A stretch of DNA of 64,000 nucleotides. Origin: Pseudomonas putida. GTDB taxonomy: Bacteria; Pseudomonadota; Gammaproteobacteria; Pseudomonadales; Pseudomonadaceae. The position numbers were made by a program, and so were the translations under genes. Numbering within the stretch: position 1 is the first letter of the stretch; every line of letters starts with the position of its first letter. The stretch is taken from contig NZ_MINI01000048.1 in the NCBI RefSeq assembly GCF_002906855.1, positions 186,001-250,000 on the forward strand. Reading direction: 5' to 3'. A model generated the notes under the pieces. That model ran no database searches. It was not told the DNA's origin and saw only the letters and a list, made by a program, of their open reading frames with translations. Shown one piece after another: positions 47,395 to 56,780 of this stretch.

Positions 47395-50300
47395 TTACCC
47401 TTTCTTCACCCTGAACCACGCCGCATACAACGCCGGCAGGAACAGCAAGGTCAACGCCGTGGCCACAATCAACCCGCCCATGATCGCCACCGCCATCGGC
47501 CCGTAGAACACACTCCGCGACAACGGAATCATCGCCAGCACCGCCGCCAGCGCGGTCAGCACGATCGGCCGGAAGCGCCGCACCGTGGCCTCGATGATCG
47601 CCTGCCAGCGGTCCAGCCCGGAAGCGATATCCTGCTCGATCTGGTCCACCAGGATCACCGAGTTGCGCATGATCATCCCCGCCAGGGCAATGGTGCCGAG
47701 CATGGCGACGAAGCCGAACGGCTGGCGGAACACCAGCAGGAACAAGGTCACGCCAATCAGCCCCAACGGCGCGGTGAGGAACACCATCACCGTGCGCGAG
47801 AAGCTGCGCAGCTGGATCATCAGCAGGCTCAGCACCACTACGATGAACAGTGGCATGCCGGCGTTCACCGACTTCTGTCCGCGCTCTGAGTCCTCAACCG
47901 TGCCGCCCACTTCCAGCAGGTAGCCGTCCGGCAGCCTGGCCTTGATCTCCTGCAAGGTCGGCAGGATCTGCTTCACCAACGTCGCCGGCTGCTCCTTGTC
48001 ATAAATGTCGGCACGTACGGTCACCGTCGGCAGGCGGTTGCGGTGCCAGATGATGCCTTCCTCGAAGCCGTATTCCAGCGTGGCCACTTGCGACAGTGCC
48101 ACGCTCTGGCCATTGTTGGTGGGCAGCGCCAGGCTGCCGAGGTTGCCCAGCTCGCCACGCTCCTGCTGGGTGCCGCGCAAGAGGATCTCGATCAGTTCGT
48201 TGTCCTCGCGGTACTGGCTGACCGTGGTGCCGGTCAGCGAGCTCTGCAGGAAGCTCGACAGCTGTGCGGTGCTCACGCCCAGGGCACGTGCGCGGTCCTG
48301 ATCAATCTCCAGGAACACCGCCTTGCTCGGTTCTTCCCAGTCCAGGTGCACGTTGACCACATGCGGGTTCTCGCGCACCTTGTCCGCCACTTCGCGGGCC
48401 AGGGCACGGGCTTTCTCGATATGTTCGCCGGTGACCCGGAACTGCACCGGGTAGCCCACGGGCGGGCCGTTCTCCAGGCGCGTCACGCGGGCACGCAGGT
48501 CGGGAAACTGCTGGTCGACAGTGCTGATCAGCCAGCTACGCAAACGCTCGCGGTCTTCCATCGACTTGGCCAGTACCACGAACTGGGCAAAGCTGGCGGC
48601 TGGCAGCTGCTGGTCCAGCGGCAAGTAGAAGCGCGGCGAACCGGTACCCACGTAGGCTACGTAGTTGTCGATGCCGTCCTGCTGCTTGAGCAGCGCTTCC
48701 ACTTGCTTGACCCGCTCGGCGGTATTGGCCAGCGAGGCGCCTTCGGCAAGCTTCAGGTCGACCATCAGCTCCGGGCGCCCCGAGGCCGGGAAGAACTGCT
48801 GGGGCACGAAACGGAACAGCAGAATGCTGCCGACAAAGGCGGCAATGGTCAGCAGGATCACCGTCTTGCGACGCCGCACGCACCACTCCACCACACGCCG
48901 TACGCGCTGATAGAACGGCGTGCCGTACGGATCAGGGGCATGCCCGTCCTTGCCATGGCGGGCGGCATGCAGCTTGGCCAGGTCCGGCAACAGCCGTTCG
49001 CCCAGGTAAGGTACGAAGACCACCGCCGCGACCCACGAGGTCAGCAGTGCGATGGTCACCACCTGGAAGATCGAGCGGGTGTATTCACCGGTGCTCGAGG
49101 CCGCCGTGGCGATCGGAAGGAAGCCCGCCGCCGTGATCAGCGTACCGGTGAGCATCGGGAACGCCGTACTGGTCCAGGCGTAGCTGGCGGCCTTGAGGCG
49201 GTCGTAGCCCTGCTCCATCTTGATCGCCATCATCTCCACGGCAATGATCGCGTCATCCACCAGCAGGCCCAGCGCCAGCACCAGCGCGCCAAGCGAGATC
49301 TTGTGCAGGCCGATACCAAAATAATGCATGGTGGCGAAGGTCATCGCCAGCACCAACGGAATGGCCAACGCCACCACCAGGCCGGTGCGCAGGCCGAGGG
49401 AGAAGAAGCTCACCAGCAACACGATCACCAGTGCCTCGACCAGCACCTGGACGAACTCGCCGACCCCGGCCTTGACCGCCGCCGGCTGGTCGGAGACCTT
49501 GCGCAGCTCCATGCCGGCCGGCAAGCTGCGCGCCAGGCGTTCGAACTCGCCTTCCAGGGCTTTACCGAGTACCAGGATGTCGCCGCCGTCCTTCATCGAC
49601 ACTGCCAGGCCAATGGCGTCCTCGCCCATGAAGCGCATGCGCGGTGCAGGCGGGTCGTTGAAGCCACGGTGCACCTCGGCCACATCGCCGATACGGAAGG
49701 TGCGGTCGCCTACCCGGATCGGGAACTGACGGATCTCATCAACGCTGTCGAAGCGCCCGCTCACTCGCAGTTGCAGGCGCTCGCTGGGGGTTTCGAAGAA
49801 GCCGGCGGTGCTGACCGCGTTCTGCTCACGCAATGCCTGCTGCACCGCCTCCAGCGGCACCCCGAGGGTGGCCAGCTTGAGGTTGGACAGCTCGATCCAG
49901 ATCTTTTCGTCCTGCAGGCCGATCAGCTCGACCTTGCCCACGTCCTTGACCCGCTGCAGCTGGATCTGGATACGGTCGGCGTAGTCCTTGAGCACCGCAT
50001 AGTCGAACCCGGCGCCACTCAATGCGTAGATATTGCCGAAGGTGGTACCGAATTCGTCGTTGAAGAACGGCCCCTGGATCTCCGGCGGCAAGGTGTGGCG
50101 GATGTCCGCGACTTTCTTGCGAATCTGGTACCACAGCTCGGGGATGTCCTTGGAGTGCAACGAGTCGCGGGCCATGAAGGTCACCTGCGACTCACCCGGG
50201 CGCGAGAACGAGACGATCCTCTCGTACTCGCCGGTCTCCATCAGCTTCTTCTCGATGCGCTCTGTCACCTGGCGCGATACTTCCTCGGCGGTGGCCCCTG

Positions 50301-50460
50301 GCCACAGGGTACGAATGACCATGGCCTTGAAGGTGAACGGTGGGTCTTCACTCTGCCCCAACTTGGTGTAGGACATGGCGCCGATGGCAGCCAGCAGAAT
50401 CATCAGGAACAGCACGATCTGGCGGTTACGCAACGCCCATGCGGAAAGGTTGAAACCCAT
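47395..50460 (-). CDS. RND efflux inner-membrane transporter
   Basis: 1021 aa, full length for the hydrophobe/amphiphile RND family. N-terminal helix, large periplasmic loops and twelve expected membrane helices; TM4 proton-relay motif GLLVDDAIIAVEMM and GTIALAGMIMRNSVILVDQI in TM10-11. Proton-driven export of drugs or other amphiphiles. Paired with the adaptor gene 6 nt upstream; no outer-membrane channel gene is adjacent, so it must use one encoded elsewhere (as TriABC does with OpmH). Confidence 0.9.
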   Translation of the reverse strand: MGFNLSAWALRNRQIVLFLMILLAAIGAMSYTKLGQSEDPPFTFKAMVIRTLWPGATAEEVSRQVTERIEKKLMETGEYERIVSFSRPGESQVTFMARDSLHSKDIPELWYQIRKKVADIRHTLPPEIQGPFFNDEFGTTFGNIYALSGAGFDYAVLKDYADRIQIQLQRVKDVGKVELIGLQDEKIWIELSNLKLATLGVPLEAVQQALREQNAVSTAGFFETPSERLQLRVSGRFDSVDEIRQFPIRVGDRTFRIGDVAEVHRGFNDPPAPRMRFMGEDAIGLAVSMKDGGDILVLGKALEGEFERLARSLPAGMELRKVSDQPAAVKAGVGEFVQVLVEALVIVLLVSFFSLGLRTGLVVALAIPLVLAMTFATMHYFGIGLHKISLGALVLALGLLVDDAIIAVEMMAIKMEQGYDRLKAASYAWTSTAFPMLTGTLITAAGFLPIATAASSTGEYTRSIFQVVTIALLTSWVAAVVFVPYLGERLLPDLAKLHAARHGKDGHAPDPYGTPFYQRVRRVVEWCVRRRKTVILLTIAAFVGSILLFRFVPQQFFPASGRPELMVDLKLAEGASLANTAERVKQVEALLKQQDGIDNYVAYVGTGSPRFYLPLDQQLPAASFAQFVVLAKSMEDRERLRSWLISTVDQQFPDLRARVTRLENGPPVGYPVQFRVTGEHIEKARALAREVADKVRENPHVVNVHLDWEEPSKAVFLEIDQDRARALGVSTAQLSSFLQSSLTGTTVSQYREDNELIEILLRGTQQERGELGNLGSLALPTNNGQSVALSQVATLEYGFEEGIIWHRNRLPTVTVRADIYDKEQPATLVKQILPTLQEIKARLPDGYLLEVGGTVEDSERGQKSVNAGMPLFIVVVLSLLMIQLRSFSRTVMVFLTAPLGLIGVTLFLLVFRQPFGFVAMLGTIALAGMIMRNSVILVDQIEQDIASGLDRWQAIIEATVRRFRPIVLTALAAVLAMIPLSRSVFYGPMAVAIMGGLIVATALTLLFLPALYAAWFRVKKG

Positions 50461-50466
50461 CGGGAC

Positions 50467-51567
50467 TTACTCCTTGGCCGTCAGGTTCACCACGCGGTTG
50501 GTGCGGTCTACCGGCTGCACCTCCTGCCCCTCGCGCAGCACGTGGCCACCGGCAGCGACCACCCAGTCGCCCGGCGCCAGGCCTTCGAGCACCGGCACGG
50601 TTTCACTGCCATAAGGCCCCAGGCGCACCACGGCGCGCTCCAGGCGGCTGTCCTTGTTCACGCGCCAGACATAGGCCTGGCCGTTTTCTGCGGTGACGGC
50701 CGACAACGGCACCGCCAGCGGAATCAGCCCATCATGGGCAATGAATACCCTTGCACTCTGGCCGAGCTCGGCAGGTGCCTTGGCCGAGGTGAAGGCAATG
50801 CGAGCGGCGAACGTGCGTGAACGCGGGTCGGCAGCAGGTGACAGCTCGCGAATGCGCCCTGGGAAACGCTCGTTGGGGTACGACCACAATTCGACGCTGA
50901 CATCCTGGCCCACGGCAAAACGTGCGAACTGCTGCTCCGGCAGGCCGATGGCCACTTCACGCTCACCGTCGGCGGCGAGTGTGAACACGGTTTGCCCGGC
51001 TGCTACCACCTGGCCGACTTCAACCTGACGCTTGGCGATGACGCCTGCCTGCGGCGCACGCAACACAGCGTATTCAGCCTGGTTGCCGGCCACGTCGAAC
51101 TCGGCCTTGGCTTGCTTGAGGCGGGCGAGGCCTGCGCGGTAGAGGTTTTCCGCGTTGTCGTACTGGGAGTGGCTGACCATCTGCCGATCCAGCAGTTTCT
51201 GGTAGCGGTCGCGCTCGGTGCGCACCAGCGACAGGTTGGCCTCGGCCGCCGCCAGCTGGGCGCGGTTGGCTTCCAGCTGCAGGCGCACGTCCTGCGGGTC
51301 AAGCTCAGCCAGCGGCTGCTCGGCCTTGACCCGCTGCCCTTCTTCCACCAGGCGCTTGCTGACCTTGCCGCCAATGCGGAAGGCCAACTCAGGTTCGAAG
51401 CGCGCGCGCACTTCGCCGGGGTAACTGTCGGCAGCGGCTTCGGCCGGCTGTGGCTGCACCACCAGGGCCGGGCGTGGTGCGGCAGGGGCCGCGGCTTCCT
51501 GGCCGCAGGCGGCCAGCAACAAAGCGGCAGCAGCGGGCAGAGCGAGGGACAAGGCATGGCGCAACAT
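50467..51567 (-). CDS. RND periplasmic adaptor lipoprotein
   Basis: 366 aa from the ATG at 51567. Lipobox LLLAAC at about residue 20. HlyD/MFP architecture: barrel-sandwich GGKVSKRLVEEGQRVKAEQP, alpha-hairpin (about 95-165) and YAVLRAPQAGVIAKRQVEVG. Links the RND pump to an outer-membrane channel. Divergent from a TetR gene with a palindromic operator between them. Confidence 0.9.
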   Translation of the reverse strand: MLRHALSLALPAAAALLLAACGQEAAAPAAPRPALVVQPQPAEAAADSYPGEVRARFEPELAFRIGGKVSKRLVEEGQRVKAEQPLAELDPQDVRLQLEANRAQLAAAEANLSLVRTERDRYQKLLDRQMVSHSQYDNAENLYRAGLARLKQAKAEFDVAGNQAEYAVLRAPQAGVIAKRQVEVGQVVAAGQTVFTLAADGEREVAIGLPEQQFARFAVGQDVSVELWSYPNERFPGRIRELSPAADPRSRTFAARIAFTSAKAPAELGQSARVFIAHDGLIPLAVPLSAVTAENGQAYVWRVNKDSRLERAVVRLGPYGSETVPVLEGLAPGDWVVAAGGHVLREGQEVQPVDRTNRVVNLTAKE

Positions 51568-51601
51568 GATGAATCCTTTCGAGAAGAGCACATCGAATAT
51601 T

Positions 51602-51617
51602 TATACTGGTGAGTATA
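51602..51617. promoter_or_regulatory. Probable TetR operator
   Basis: Perfect 6-bp inverted repeat TATACT-GGTG-AGTATA in an AT-rich patch 35 bp upstream of the adaptor gene; overlaps a TATAAA -10-like box on the minus strand. Confidence 0.6.
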
Positions 51618-51747
51618 TTAAATCAGGGAACCGAAGCCGGGAAGCCGGCGTCGGAAAGTAAATCAACATTAACGATGGTCGCGACCTGCAGCCGGAAGCG
51701 GTTCGAGCCGGTAAGATGGGCGCCCCTTCAACCAGATGCGGATTCCA

Positions 51748-52377
51748 ATGTCCAACGACGCACCCATCGGCCCGGGCCGGCCCAAGGACCTGGCCAAGCG
51801 CGAGGCCATCCTCGAAGCCGCCAAGGCGCTGTTCCTCAGTCTTGGCTACGCCAACACCAGCATGGATGCGGTCGCTGCGGCGGCAGGTGTTTCAAAGCTC
51901 ACGGTCTACAGCCACTTTACCGACAAGCAGACGCTGTTCGGCTCGGCGGTCATGGCGACCTGCCAGAACCAGTTGCCCGACCTGATGTTCGAATACCCCG
52001 AAGGGGCGGCGGTGGAGGATGTGTTGCTGAACATTGGCCGCAGCTTCCAGGCGCTGATCAGCAGCGACGAGGCGGTAAAGTTGAGCCGCCTGATCATGGC
52101 GCTGGGCAGCCAGGACCCTGGGCTTGGCGAGTACTTCTATGAAGCCGGGCCCAAGCGGGTGCTGGCGGGGATGGAAGCGTTGCTGCGCGGGATCGACGAG
52201 CGCGGGCTGTTGCGGATTGCCAACCCGTTGCAAGCAGCCGAGCACTTCTTCTGCCTGATCAAGGGCGCGCCGGATTACCGGCTGCTGTTGGGGTGTGCCG
52301 GGCCGCTGGAGGGGGATGAGGCCGAGGCTCATGTGCGTGAGGTGGTAGAGTTGTTTATCCGGGCCTTCAAGGCCTGA
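51748..52377 (+). CDS. TetR-family regulator of the efflux pair
   Basis: 209 aa from the ATG at 51748 (MSNDAPIGPGRPKDLAKREA); an ATG 12 nt earlier is possible. HTH DAVAAAAGVSKLTVYSHFTD (about 40-60). C-terminal ligand domain of the AefR/AcrR-like kind with ADPR-like helix FFCLIKGAPDYRLLLG. Divergent from the adaptor gene, so likely its repressor. Confidence 0.88.
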   Translation: MSNDAPIGPGRPKDLAKREAILEAAKALFLSLGYANTSMDAVAAAAGVSKLTVYSHFTDKQTLFGSAVMATCQNQLPDLMFEYPEGAAVEDVLLNIGRSFQALISSDEAVKLSRLIMALGSQDPGLGEYFYEAGPKRVLAGMEALLRGIDERGLLRIANPLQAAEHFFCLIKGAPDYRLLLGCAGPLEGDEAEAHVREVVELFIRAFKA

Positions 52378-52381
52378 GTCA

Positions 52382-52431
52382 GCCTGTGCCGGCCTCTTCG
52401 CAGGCAAGCCCGCGAAGAGGCCGGCACAGGC
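52382..52431. repeat. Perfect 20-bp inverted repeat between convergent genes
   Basis: GCCTGTGCCGGCCTCTTCGC (52382-52401) and its exact complement 52412-52431 with a 10-nt loop. REP-related; probably the shared terminator of tetR and rsmJ. Confidence 0.8.
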
Positions 52432-52433
52432 GA

Positions 52434-53213
52434 TCAAGCCTTCAAGGCTTTCTTCGGATAGATGTCATACCGGCTCGACTTACCTTCCAGGCTATGACTA
52501 GGCTTCGGCCCATCAATGATCGGCGCCTTGCGCGGCCGCTTCACCACCACCCGGTGACTGGCCAGCGCCAGTGCCGCCTCCAGCAATGCGGGCGCATCCA
52601 GATCATCGCCCACCAGCGGCCGGAACACGCGCATTTCCTTCTTTACCAAGGCGCTCTTGTCACGGTGCGGGAACATCGGGTCGAGGTAGATCACCTGCGG
52701 CGGCTCGCCTTCCCAACTGCGCATACGCTCGATGGCGTTACCCGTCAGCAGACGCATGCGCCCGACAATCGGCCCCACCTCTTCATCCAGCCGGGCCCGT
52801 GACAGGCCATCCTCCAGCAACGCGGCAATCAGCGGCTGGCGTTCGATCAGGGTCATCTGGCAGCCCAGGCTGGCCAGCACGAACGCGTCCTTGCCAAGGC
52901 CCGCCGTAGCATCCAGCACCTGTGGCCGAACGCCTTGGGCGATGCCGACCGCTTTGGCAATCATCTGCCCGTTGCCACCACCAAACTGGCGCCGGTGTGC
53001 AGCCTGGCCCTCAACAAAGTCCACCCGCACCGGCCCCGGTGCCTGGGGGCCCAGTTGCTGGATCTGCAAGCCATCAACGCCCAGCTGCACGGCAAAGCCG
53101 GCAGCATCGTCATGCAGCGGCAGCGCCAGGCGCTCGGCCCATGCGGCGGCCTGCGCCTCGAACTCAGCCGACAGCGCCTCGACCCGGATACCTGTGCCCT
53201 GCTCTTCCATCAT
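52434..53213 (-). CDS. rsmJ: 16S rRNA guanine-N2 methyltransferase RsmJ
   Basis: 259 aa. SAM motif VLDATAGLGKDAFVLASLGC (about 98-117), catalytic-type VIYLDPMFPHRDKSALVKKE and RRQFGGGNGQMIAKAVG, all typical of RsmJ (YhiQ), which methylates G1516 of 16S rRNA in E. coli. Confidence 0.92.
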   Translation of the reverse strand: MMEEQGTGIRVEALSAEFEAQAAAWAERLALPLHDDAAGFAVQLGVDGLQIQQLGPQAPGPVRVDFVEGQAAHRRQFGGGNGQMIAKAVGIAQGVRPQVLDATAGLGKDAFVLASLGCQMTLIERQPLIAALLEDGLSRARLDEEVGPIVGRMRLLTGNAIERMRSWEGEPPQVIYLDPMFPHRDKSALVKKEMRVFRPLVGDDLDAPALLEAALALASHRVVVKRPRKAPIIDGPKPSHSLEGKSSRYDIYPKKALKA

Positions 53214-53313
53214 TCACACCTAGAAATTGAACCCTGCCCCTCATGTATCGGCCGCCACGGCCGATACAGGCAATATCCCGCTATTCTGCCAGAGCACAGC
53301 GCGCACGACTGCC

Positions 53314-53934
53314 ATGACAGATACTCTTCCCATCGGTTTGACCTACTTGTCGCCTGTCGGCAACTACGGTCGGCAGAATACCCAGGCACTCGGGGGCGTC
53401 AGCCACCTGTGGCAGGATTTCTTTGCCCGCGCGATGGCCGAGCAGCAGGCAGAAGAACCGGACAGCGTCAGCCAGGCAATGGTGCAGTACGATCAGCACA
53501 GCGGCGAGCCGATCGGCGGGGCCAAGGCCCTGGCCATGATCGAAACCCAGCGCGCCTGCCCGGTGCAAGACACCATCGTCGCCCCCCCCAAGCCCCTGTT
53601 CCTACCCAAGGCGGAGCTCGAGGCCAACCTGCTGGAGCCGGCGCCAGAGCCGTTCAGCGTCGCCGAGATGATCCAGCAGCAGCGCCAGCTCGACATCAGC
53701 AACAACTGGCTGCGCCCGGTGGTGATGAGCCAAGGCCACCCAATCGCCGAGCCAGGCCCTGGCCCCTCCCCGCGCCCGCTGCACCTGCCGATTGCCGAAT
53801 TCGAAATGAACCTGCTCGACCCTGCGCCGGAGCCGTACGACGAGGCGACTATGGCCAAGCAGCAAAACGATCTGGAATTCGACATGCACTGGGCACGCCC
53901 AGTGGTGCTGAACAACGTTCGCGCGCACGCCTGA
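53314..53934 (+). CDS. Conserved protein with two internal repeats
   Basis: 206 aa from the ATG at 53314 (MTDTLPIGLTYLSPVGNYGR). Two units of about 47 residues: PLFLPKAELEANLLEPAPEP...NNWLRPVVMSQ (about 91-137) and PLHLPIAEFEMNLLDPAPEP...MHWARPVVLNN (about 155-201). No signal peptide or membrane segment. Pro/Glu-rich and acidic. Not recognised beyond Pseudomonas; the repeats look like binding modules. Confidence 0.7.
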   Translation: MTDTLPIGLTYLSPVGNYGRQNTQALGGVSHLWQDFFARAMAEQQAEEPDSVSQAMVQYDQHSGEPIGGAKALAMIETQRACPVQDTIVAPPKPLFLPKAELEANLLEPAPEPFSVAEMIQQQRQLDISNNWLRPVVMSQGHPIAEPGPGPSPRPLHLPIAEFEMNLLDPAPEPYDEATMAKQQNDLEFDMHWARPVVLNNVRAHA

Positions 53935-53936
53935 TA

Positions 53937-54623
53937 TCAGCGGCAGACCTGCCAACGCCCCATGTCCAGGTGAAAGTGATTATGGTGGGCAGCGTTGTAG
54001 TCCGGCCCCAGTACGGTGCTGAAGCTGTCACAGGCTGCTTGCCGCACCTGCCTTAGAAACTCACCCTTCTGCCCACCCGCCTGCCAGTCACGCGCCAGCA
54101 CGATGCGCTGACCATCCTGCAGGCGGAAACCACTGATATCCAGCGCGTTGGCCGTGGCGTGCTGGCTCAGACGCCCCTCCTTGCGGTTGTAGACATTGCG
54201 GCAGGCAAAACTGCCCAGGTGATCCACCTGCACAACAGGCTGGCCAAGCACCCGCTGCGCCGCAGGCTGCAGCCCATGCTGCTCGAACAACGCATAGGCA
54301 ACTGCCAAGGGGCAACTGGCCAGGAAACTGCTGCTTAAACGCACCTGCCCTTGCTCAATGCGCCACACGTTTTGCAACGGGCATTTGGCTGACGCCGGGC
54401 TGTCGGCTTGCGCCCGGTAACGCAGGCCGGAAGTCTCCAGCGTCTGGCGGCACAAGGCGGGGTCATTGCGCAGCCGCGACAGTTTGTAGCTCGTCAGCCA
54501 GCTTGGCGGCTGGCGCACATCCAGCACCGCCCACGGGTTCCACGCATCCGGCAGGCGCCAACCGAGCTGCCACGCAAAGCCTGCCATGATCAGCAGGCCA
54601 CACAGCAGCACCAGCGCGCGCAC
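53937..54623 (-). CDS. Extensin-like periplasmic protein
   Basis: 228 aa. N-terminal membrane anchor (1-20), then the extensin-like C-terminal domain: LSRLRNDPALCRQTL, ACRNVYNRKEGRLSQHATAN, ALDISGF and AHHNHFHLDMG. The His/Asp set resembles metal-dependent D-Ala-D-Ala carboxypeptidase folds, so a cell-wall role is possible. Four cysteines likely form disulfides. Confidence 0.85.
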   Translation of the reverse strand: MRALVLLCGLLIMAGFAWQLGWRLPDAWNPWAVLDVRQPPSWLTSYKLSRLRNDPALCRQTLETSGLRYRAQADSPASAKCPLQNVWRIEQGQVRLSSSFLASCPLAVAYALFEQHGLQPAAQRVLGQPVVQVDHLGSFACRNVYNRKEGRLSQHATANALDISGFRLQDGQRIVLARDWQAGGQKGEFLRQVRQAACDSFSTVLGPDYNAAHHNHFHLDMGRWQVCR

Positions 54624-54629
54624 GGCGCC

Positions 54630-55460
54630 TCAGCGGCGGAACAGGTCGTTGAGTTGGGCGAACGGCAAGGCCTGCTCGCCGTAGCTGAAGGTGCCCTGAT
54701 CACGGATCTCCAGTGCGGCACGCTGGAACGCGCCCAGTGCCGCGCGCGCCAGCGACGAACCGACGCTGATGCGGCGCACGCCCAGGTCCTGCAACTGGTT
54801 GACGCTCAACGGTACACCCGCCAGCCCCATCAGCACGTTGACCGGTTTCGGCGCCACCGCCTGCACCACCGCGCGCACCTCATCGACACTGCGCAGGCCT
54901 GGTGCATAGAGCACGTCGGCACCGGCCTCGGCATATGCCTGCAGCCGCAGAATGGTGTCATCCAGGTCCATGCGCCCGTGCAGCAGGTTTTCCGCACGGG
55001 CACACAAGGTGAACGGGAATGGCAGACTGCGCGCGGCCTGCACGGCGGCCCGCACCCGCGCCACTGCCAGTTCGAAGTCGTAGATCGGCGCGTCGGCGCG
55101 GCCGCTGGCATCTTCGATCGACCCGCCGACCAGCCCCACTTCAGCAGCACGCAGGATGGTCTGGGCGCAGTCCTCGGGCAAGTCACCGAAGCCGTTTTCC
55201 AGGTCGGCGGCTACCGGCAAAGCGGTGGCATCGACGATCACACCGGCATTGTCCAGAGTCTCGTCCATGCTCAAGGCACCTTCGGCATCGGGCCGCCCGA
55301 GGCTGAACGCCAGGCCTGCACTGGTGGTGGCCAATGCTTCGAAGCCGAGGCTGGCCAGCAGCTTGGCGGAGCCGGCATCCCAGGGGTTGGGAATGACGAA
55401 GGCGCCTTCACGCTCATGCAGTGCCTTGAAGGCTTCGGCTCGCAGGGTCTGTACATCCAT
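54630..55460 (-). CDS. Isocitrate lyase/PEP mutase family enzyme
   Basis: 276 aa from the ATG at 55460 (GGAGG 8 nt upstream). Phosphoenolpyruvate mutase superfamily blocks: VIPNPWDAGSAKLLASLGFE, PVAADLENGFGD, GLVGGSIEDASGR and CARAENLLHGR. These proteins cleave or form C-C or C-P bonds of small oxo acids using Mg. The loop lacks the KKCGH of true isocitrate lyases, so substrate is unknown. Confidence 0.85.
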   Translation of the reverse strand: MDVQTLRAEAFKALHEREGAFVIPNPWDAGSAKLLASLGFEALATTSAGLAFSLGRPDAEGALSMDETLDNAGVIVDATALPVAADLENGFGDLPEDCAQTILRAAEVGLVGGSIEDASGRADAPIYDFELAVARVRAAVQAARSLPFPFTLCARAENLLHGRMDLDDTILRLQAYAEAGADVLYAPGLRSVDEVRAVVQAVAPKPVNVLMGLAGVPLSVNQLQDLGVRRISVGSSLARAALGAFQRAALEIRDQGTFSYGEQALPFAQLNDLFRR

Positions 55461-55488
55461 GGTCACAACCTCCGGGGGCTGGGAATGG

Positions 55489-56358
55489 TCAGAGTAGCCC
55501 CAGTTGTTCGACCTCGGGGGCGCGCGGCAATTCCGGCAATGCTGCCAGACCAGGCAGGCGGGCCATCAGCCGTTGGTGGAAACGCTGGGCCAATGCCGCG
55601 GCCAGGCGGTTGTCGGACGTGTGCAGGAATACATAAGGGCTACGCCCCTCCTCGATCCAGGCGGCGACCTTGTCCACCCAGGGGGTAAGGAAGGTCTCGT
55701 TGGCCTCAAGCTGCGGATGGCCGATGAAACGCACCTGCGGGTGCTGGCTGAAGGCAGCGGGGCGCGGTGGCACCTTGGGTTTTTTCGACTGCGCATGCAG
55801 CACGGCGGGGTCGCGTGAGGTGCAACTGAACAGGGCGCGGGGGTCGAGGCAGATGCGCTCCACGCCGCGCTCGTGCAGCAGGCGGTTGAGCAGCCGTTCT
55901 TCCTCGCCCTTGGCGAAGAAGGCCTGGTTGCGCACTTCCACCGCCACCGGCACGCCGATTTCGTCGAGGAAATGGCCCAGTTCGCCCAACCGTGCGGGGC
56001 TGAACTGGGCCGGCAACTGCAGCCAGTACGGCGATACGCGCTGGCCCAGCGGAGCCATCAGGCGGGTGAAGTCGCAGGCCGCTTCCAGCTGATCCCGCAG
56101 GTCGCCTTCGTGGCTGACATCCCTGGGAAATTTGGCGGTGAAACGGAAGTGCGCGGGCATGACCTGCGCCCAGCGGGCAATGGTGGCGGGCGCGGGGCGC
56201 GCATAGAACGTGGTGTTGCCCTCGACTGCGTTGAATACCTGGCTGTAGTAGCCAAGCATTTCATTGGTATTGGCGTCGGCGGGATACAGGTAGTCGCGCC
56301 AGGCGTTCTCGCTCCAGGACGGGCAACCTAAGAAATAAGGCAGGGAAGATGGATTCAT
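55489..56358 (-). CDS. DUF72 (YecE-like) protein
   Basis: 289 aa. TIM-barrel-like DUF72 pattern: YFLGCPSWSENAWRDYLYPA, YYSQVFNAVEGNTTFYARPA, RFTAKFPRDVSHE, EVRNQAFFA and YVFLHTSDNRLA. Function unknown in the family. Ends 22 nt after the PEP-mutase-family gene start region; same direction. Confidence 0.85.
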   Translation of the reverse strand: MNPSSLPYFLGCPSWSENAWRDYLYPADANTNEMLGYYSQVFNAVEGNTTFYARPAPATIARWAQVMPAHFRFTAKFPRDVSHEGDLRDQLEAACDFTRLMAPLGQRVSPYWLQLPAQFSPARLGELGHFLDEIGVPVAVEVRNQAFFAKGEEERLLNRLLHERGVERICLDPRALFSCTSRDPAVLHAQSKKPKVPPRPAAFSQHPQVRFIGHPQLEANETFLTPWVDKVAAWIEEGRSPYVFLHTSDNRLAAALAQRFHQRLMARLPGLAALPELPRAPEVEQLGLL

Positions 56359-56361
56359 CCA

Positions 56362-56649
56362 TCAAATGTACAGGTCAAGCCCCAGTACTTCCATGTCCCA
56401 GTCGGTAAAACCGGCCGTGCTGAGGTAACTGGCCAATGCAGTAGCAGTGCGCCGGTCACGAGCGCGGGGGAATACCATGTCCTGCTGGCGAGCCGGCAGG
56501 CCCGACGGGCGACGACGCGCAGAAGCCTCTTGGGTGACTTCGCTCTCTTCGATAAGCTCGGCATCGTCCACGTTCTCGTCCCGCACCGCACCTTTGCGCG
56601 GGGTGCGCTTGATCGGGTAGGACTGTGATGAGAAACCGTCGATACGCAT
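56362..56649 (-). CDS. Conserved Pseudomonas hypothetical protein
   Basis: 95 aa from the ATG at 56649 (MRIDGFSSQSYPIKRTPRKG). Disordered, acidic first half and a C-terminal QDMVFPRARDRRTATALASY...WDMEVLGLDLYI. Ends 3 nt before the DUF72 start, so likely one operon. Function unknown. Confidence 0.7.
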   Translation of the reverse strand: MRIDGFSSQSYPIKRTPRKGAVRDENVDDAELIEESEVTQEASARRRPSGLPARQQDMVFPRARDRRTATALASYLSTAGFTDWDMEVLGLDLYI

Positions 56650-56780
56650 GGCGTGAGCACTCAGGACCAATGATGGCAATTTAGCAGCATCAGAGTTCCG
56701 TCGCTAATGCTCGAGTGATAACTGGACCACAGTTTGCGCCGAAGGTTTTATCGTCAACTGCGATAACCGACGAACAGCAC

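Noticed and set aside
48043..50820. 925-codon plus-strand open frame over the RND transporter
   Set aside because: Shadow of the intact 1021-aa RND gene; low-complexity His/Gln/Arg composition.
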